From JAAYBQ01 sp035403465 (GTDB lineage Bacteria; Spirochaetota; UBA4802; UBA5550), in contig DAONFG010000066.1 of assembly GCA_035403465.1 (NCBI GenBank), positions 1 to 13,114 on the forward strand: a stretch of DNA of 13,114 nt, written 5' to 3'. The translations under genes were made by a program, and so were the position numbers. The notes beneath the pieces were generated by a model. It was not told where the DNA came from. It worked only from the letters and a program-made list of their open reading frames with translations, and did not search any database. This document shows, piece by piece, positions 12,355 through 13,114 of the stretch (within the stretch, counting starts at the first letter, position 1; every line of letters starts with the position of its first letter).

Positions 12355-13114
12355 ATGAATCCAACTGATAAAAATGATAATACAAAAGATAACCAGGTCG
12401 AGGTTAAAGCTCTCAGTCCAGGTCACAGGTTTGCATTCGATGTATATGACAGTGAAAACAACCTGGTTCTTGAAGCCCATACACCCGTTACGCAGGCTAT
12501 CCTTAACCACCTCAGGGCCTCGGGCATAGAACGTCTTTATTTTGATCCGTCCAAAGCCGGGTCAGCAGGTAATGATAAAGTTCCGGCGCACAAATCCGTG
12601 CTCTCGGAAGAACTTAAAAATGAAACGTATGCCCACACTAAAAATCTTCTCGAAGAGATGCGCTACAGCTTCATCAATCACCCTGGCGAGTCAATAAGCA
12701 AGTCAACTATCGACAAGTCACGGGCCCTTGTAGACAGGATCATAGCCGAGACAGATAAAAGCAGCGACGGGGTCTTTGACATTGTTACAAAGCTGAAGGA
12801 TATGGACGATTACTATTACCAGCACTCAATGAATGTTTCCATCCTTGCATCAATACTTGCCTCAAGGCTCGACTTCAAGGCCGAACTGCAGTCAGCCATG
12901 GGTGTGGGCGGGCTCTTCCATGACATAGGTTTTTCATCCATATCAAAAGAGATACTGAACAAGGCAAGGCTGAGCGACAGCGAGTTTGATATCATGAAAA
13001 GCCATACCCATGTGGGATACAAGTTCGTCGAGAAAAATCCGCGCATGCATGATATCGAAAAAAGGATCATCCTGCTGCACCACGAACGGGCTGACGGCGA
13101 AGGTTACCCGTACG
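12355..13114 (+). CDS. HD-GYP domain protein, probable cyclic-di-GMP phosphodiesterase (partial, runs off window)
   Basis: 253 codons are visible, with no stop before the window end. The N-terminal part (residues 15-63: VEVKALSPGHRFAFDVYD..., ending IERLYFD) is the small domain often found ahead of HD-GYP domains. A helical linker follows (80-150), then the HD-GYP domain: H157 (YYYQHSMNV), H189-D190 (LFHDIG), H219 (SHTHVGYKF), H242-H243 (LLHHERADG) and GYP (250-252). HD-GYP enzymes hydrolyse cyclic-di-GMP with a bi- or trimetal centre. The lysine that usually follows HDIG is phenylalanine (F193), so activity may be altered. The start ATG has a weak GGTAG six bases upstream. It is divergent from the ATPase gene. 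There is no receiver or sensor domain in the visible part. Confidence 0.9.
   Translation, partial: MNPTDKNDNTKDNQVEVKALSPGHRFAFDVYDSENNLVLEAHTPVTQAILNHLRASGIERLYFDPSKAGSAGNDKVPAHKSVLSEELKNETYAHTKNLLEEMRYSFINHPGESISKSTIDKSRALVDRIIAETDKSSDGVFDIVTKLKDMDDYYYQHSMNVSILASILASRLDFKAELQSAMGVGGLFHDIGFSSISKEILNKARLSDSEFDIMKSHTHVGYKFVEKNPRMHDIEKRIILLHHERADGEGYPY

Noticed and set aside
12283..12510. A minus-strand open frame of 75 codons
   Set aside because: It overlaps the start of the HD-GYP gene on the opposite strand; the HD-GYP frame has a clear domain and runs to the window end.

Overview
The window is a piece of a diderm (Gram-negative-type) bacterial chromosome. The evidence is an outer-membrane beta-barrel protein, a probable lipoprotein and a membrane-bound class III nucleotide cyclase, with an HD-GYP phosphodiesterase at the right edge. 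The mix of receptor cyclase, HD-GYP and relaxed-lipobox lipoprotein would suit a spirochaete or a deltaproteobacterium-like lineage, but no gene here settles the taxonomy. I saw no rRNA, tRNA, CRISPR array, transposase or integrase.

Layout. Positions 1-4397 hold three small two-gene toxin-antitoxin (TA)-type modules, all on the minus strand: BrnT with a ribbon-helix-helix antitoxin (222-726), a PIN nuclease with a small partner (1741-2381), and a minimal nucleotidyltransferase with a HEPN protein (3028-3749). They are separated by 0.6-1 kb blocks with no genes. These blocks are a mosaic of at least six short repeat families, all in the same orientation. Positions 4398-8933 hold a tight four-gene minus-strand operon behind a good sigma70-type promoter: receptor-type class III cyclase, inner-membrane coiled-coil protein, signal-peptide-bearing beta-barrel protein, and a small lipoprotein with one InlB/Flg_new-like repeat. 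A further repeat block (about 9031-9451) separates it from a P-type calcium-type ATPase (9464-12145, minus strand). A divergent intergenic region then leads to an HD-GYP gene on the plus strand that runs off the window.

How the genes may work together. The cyclase operon looks like one envelope-spanning unit: a periplasmic-facing sensor making a cyclic nucleotide inside, a membrane-anchored coiled coil reaching into the periplasm, and an outer-membrane barrel with a flexible repeat linker. This is inferred from gene order, spacing and predicted topology only. The cyclase keeps its metal-binding and transition-state residues but has serine where the purine-selecting lysine normally sits. With an HD-GYP protein (normally a cyclic-di-GMP hydrolase) nearby, the right half has a signalling flavour.

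The most unusual part is the repeat landscape. Several families show compensatory changes in hairpin stems, which indicates selection on folded RNA or cruciform DNA. One 180-bp segment is duplicated perfectly. A 67-bp hairpin element sits exactly inside a repeat junction that is empty elsewhere in the window. Repeat ends lie within 15 bp of three stop codons.
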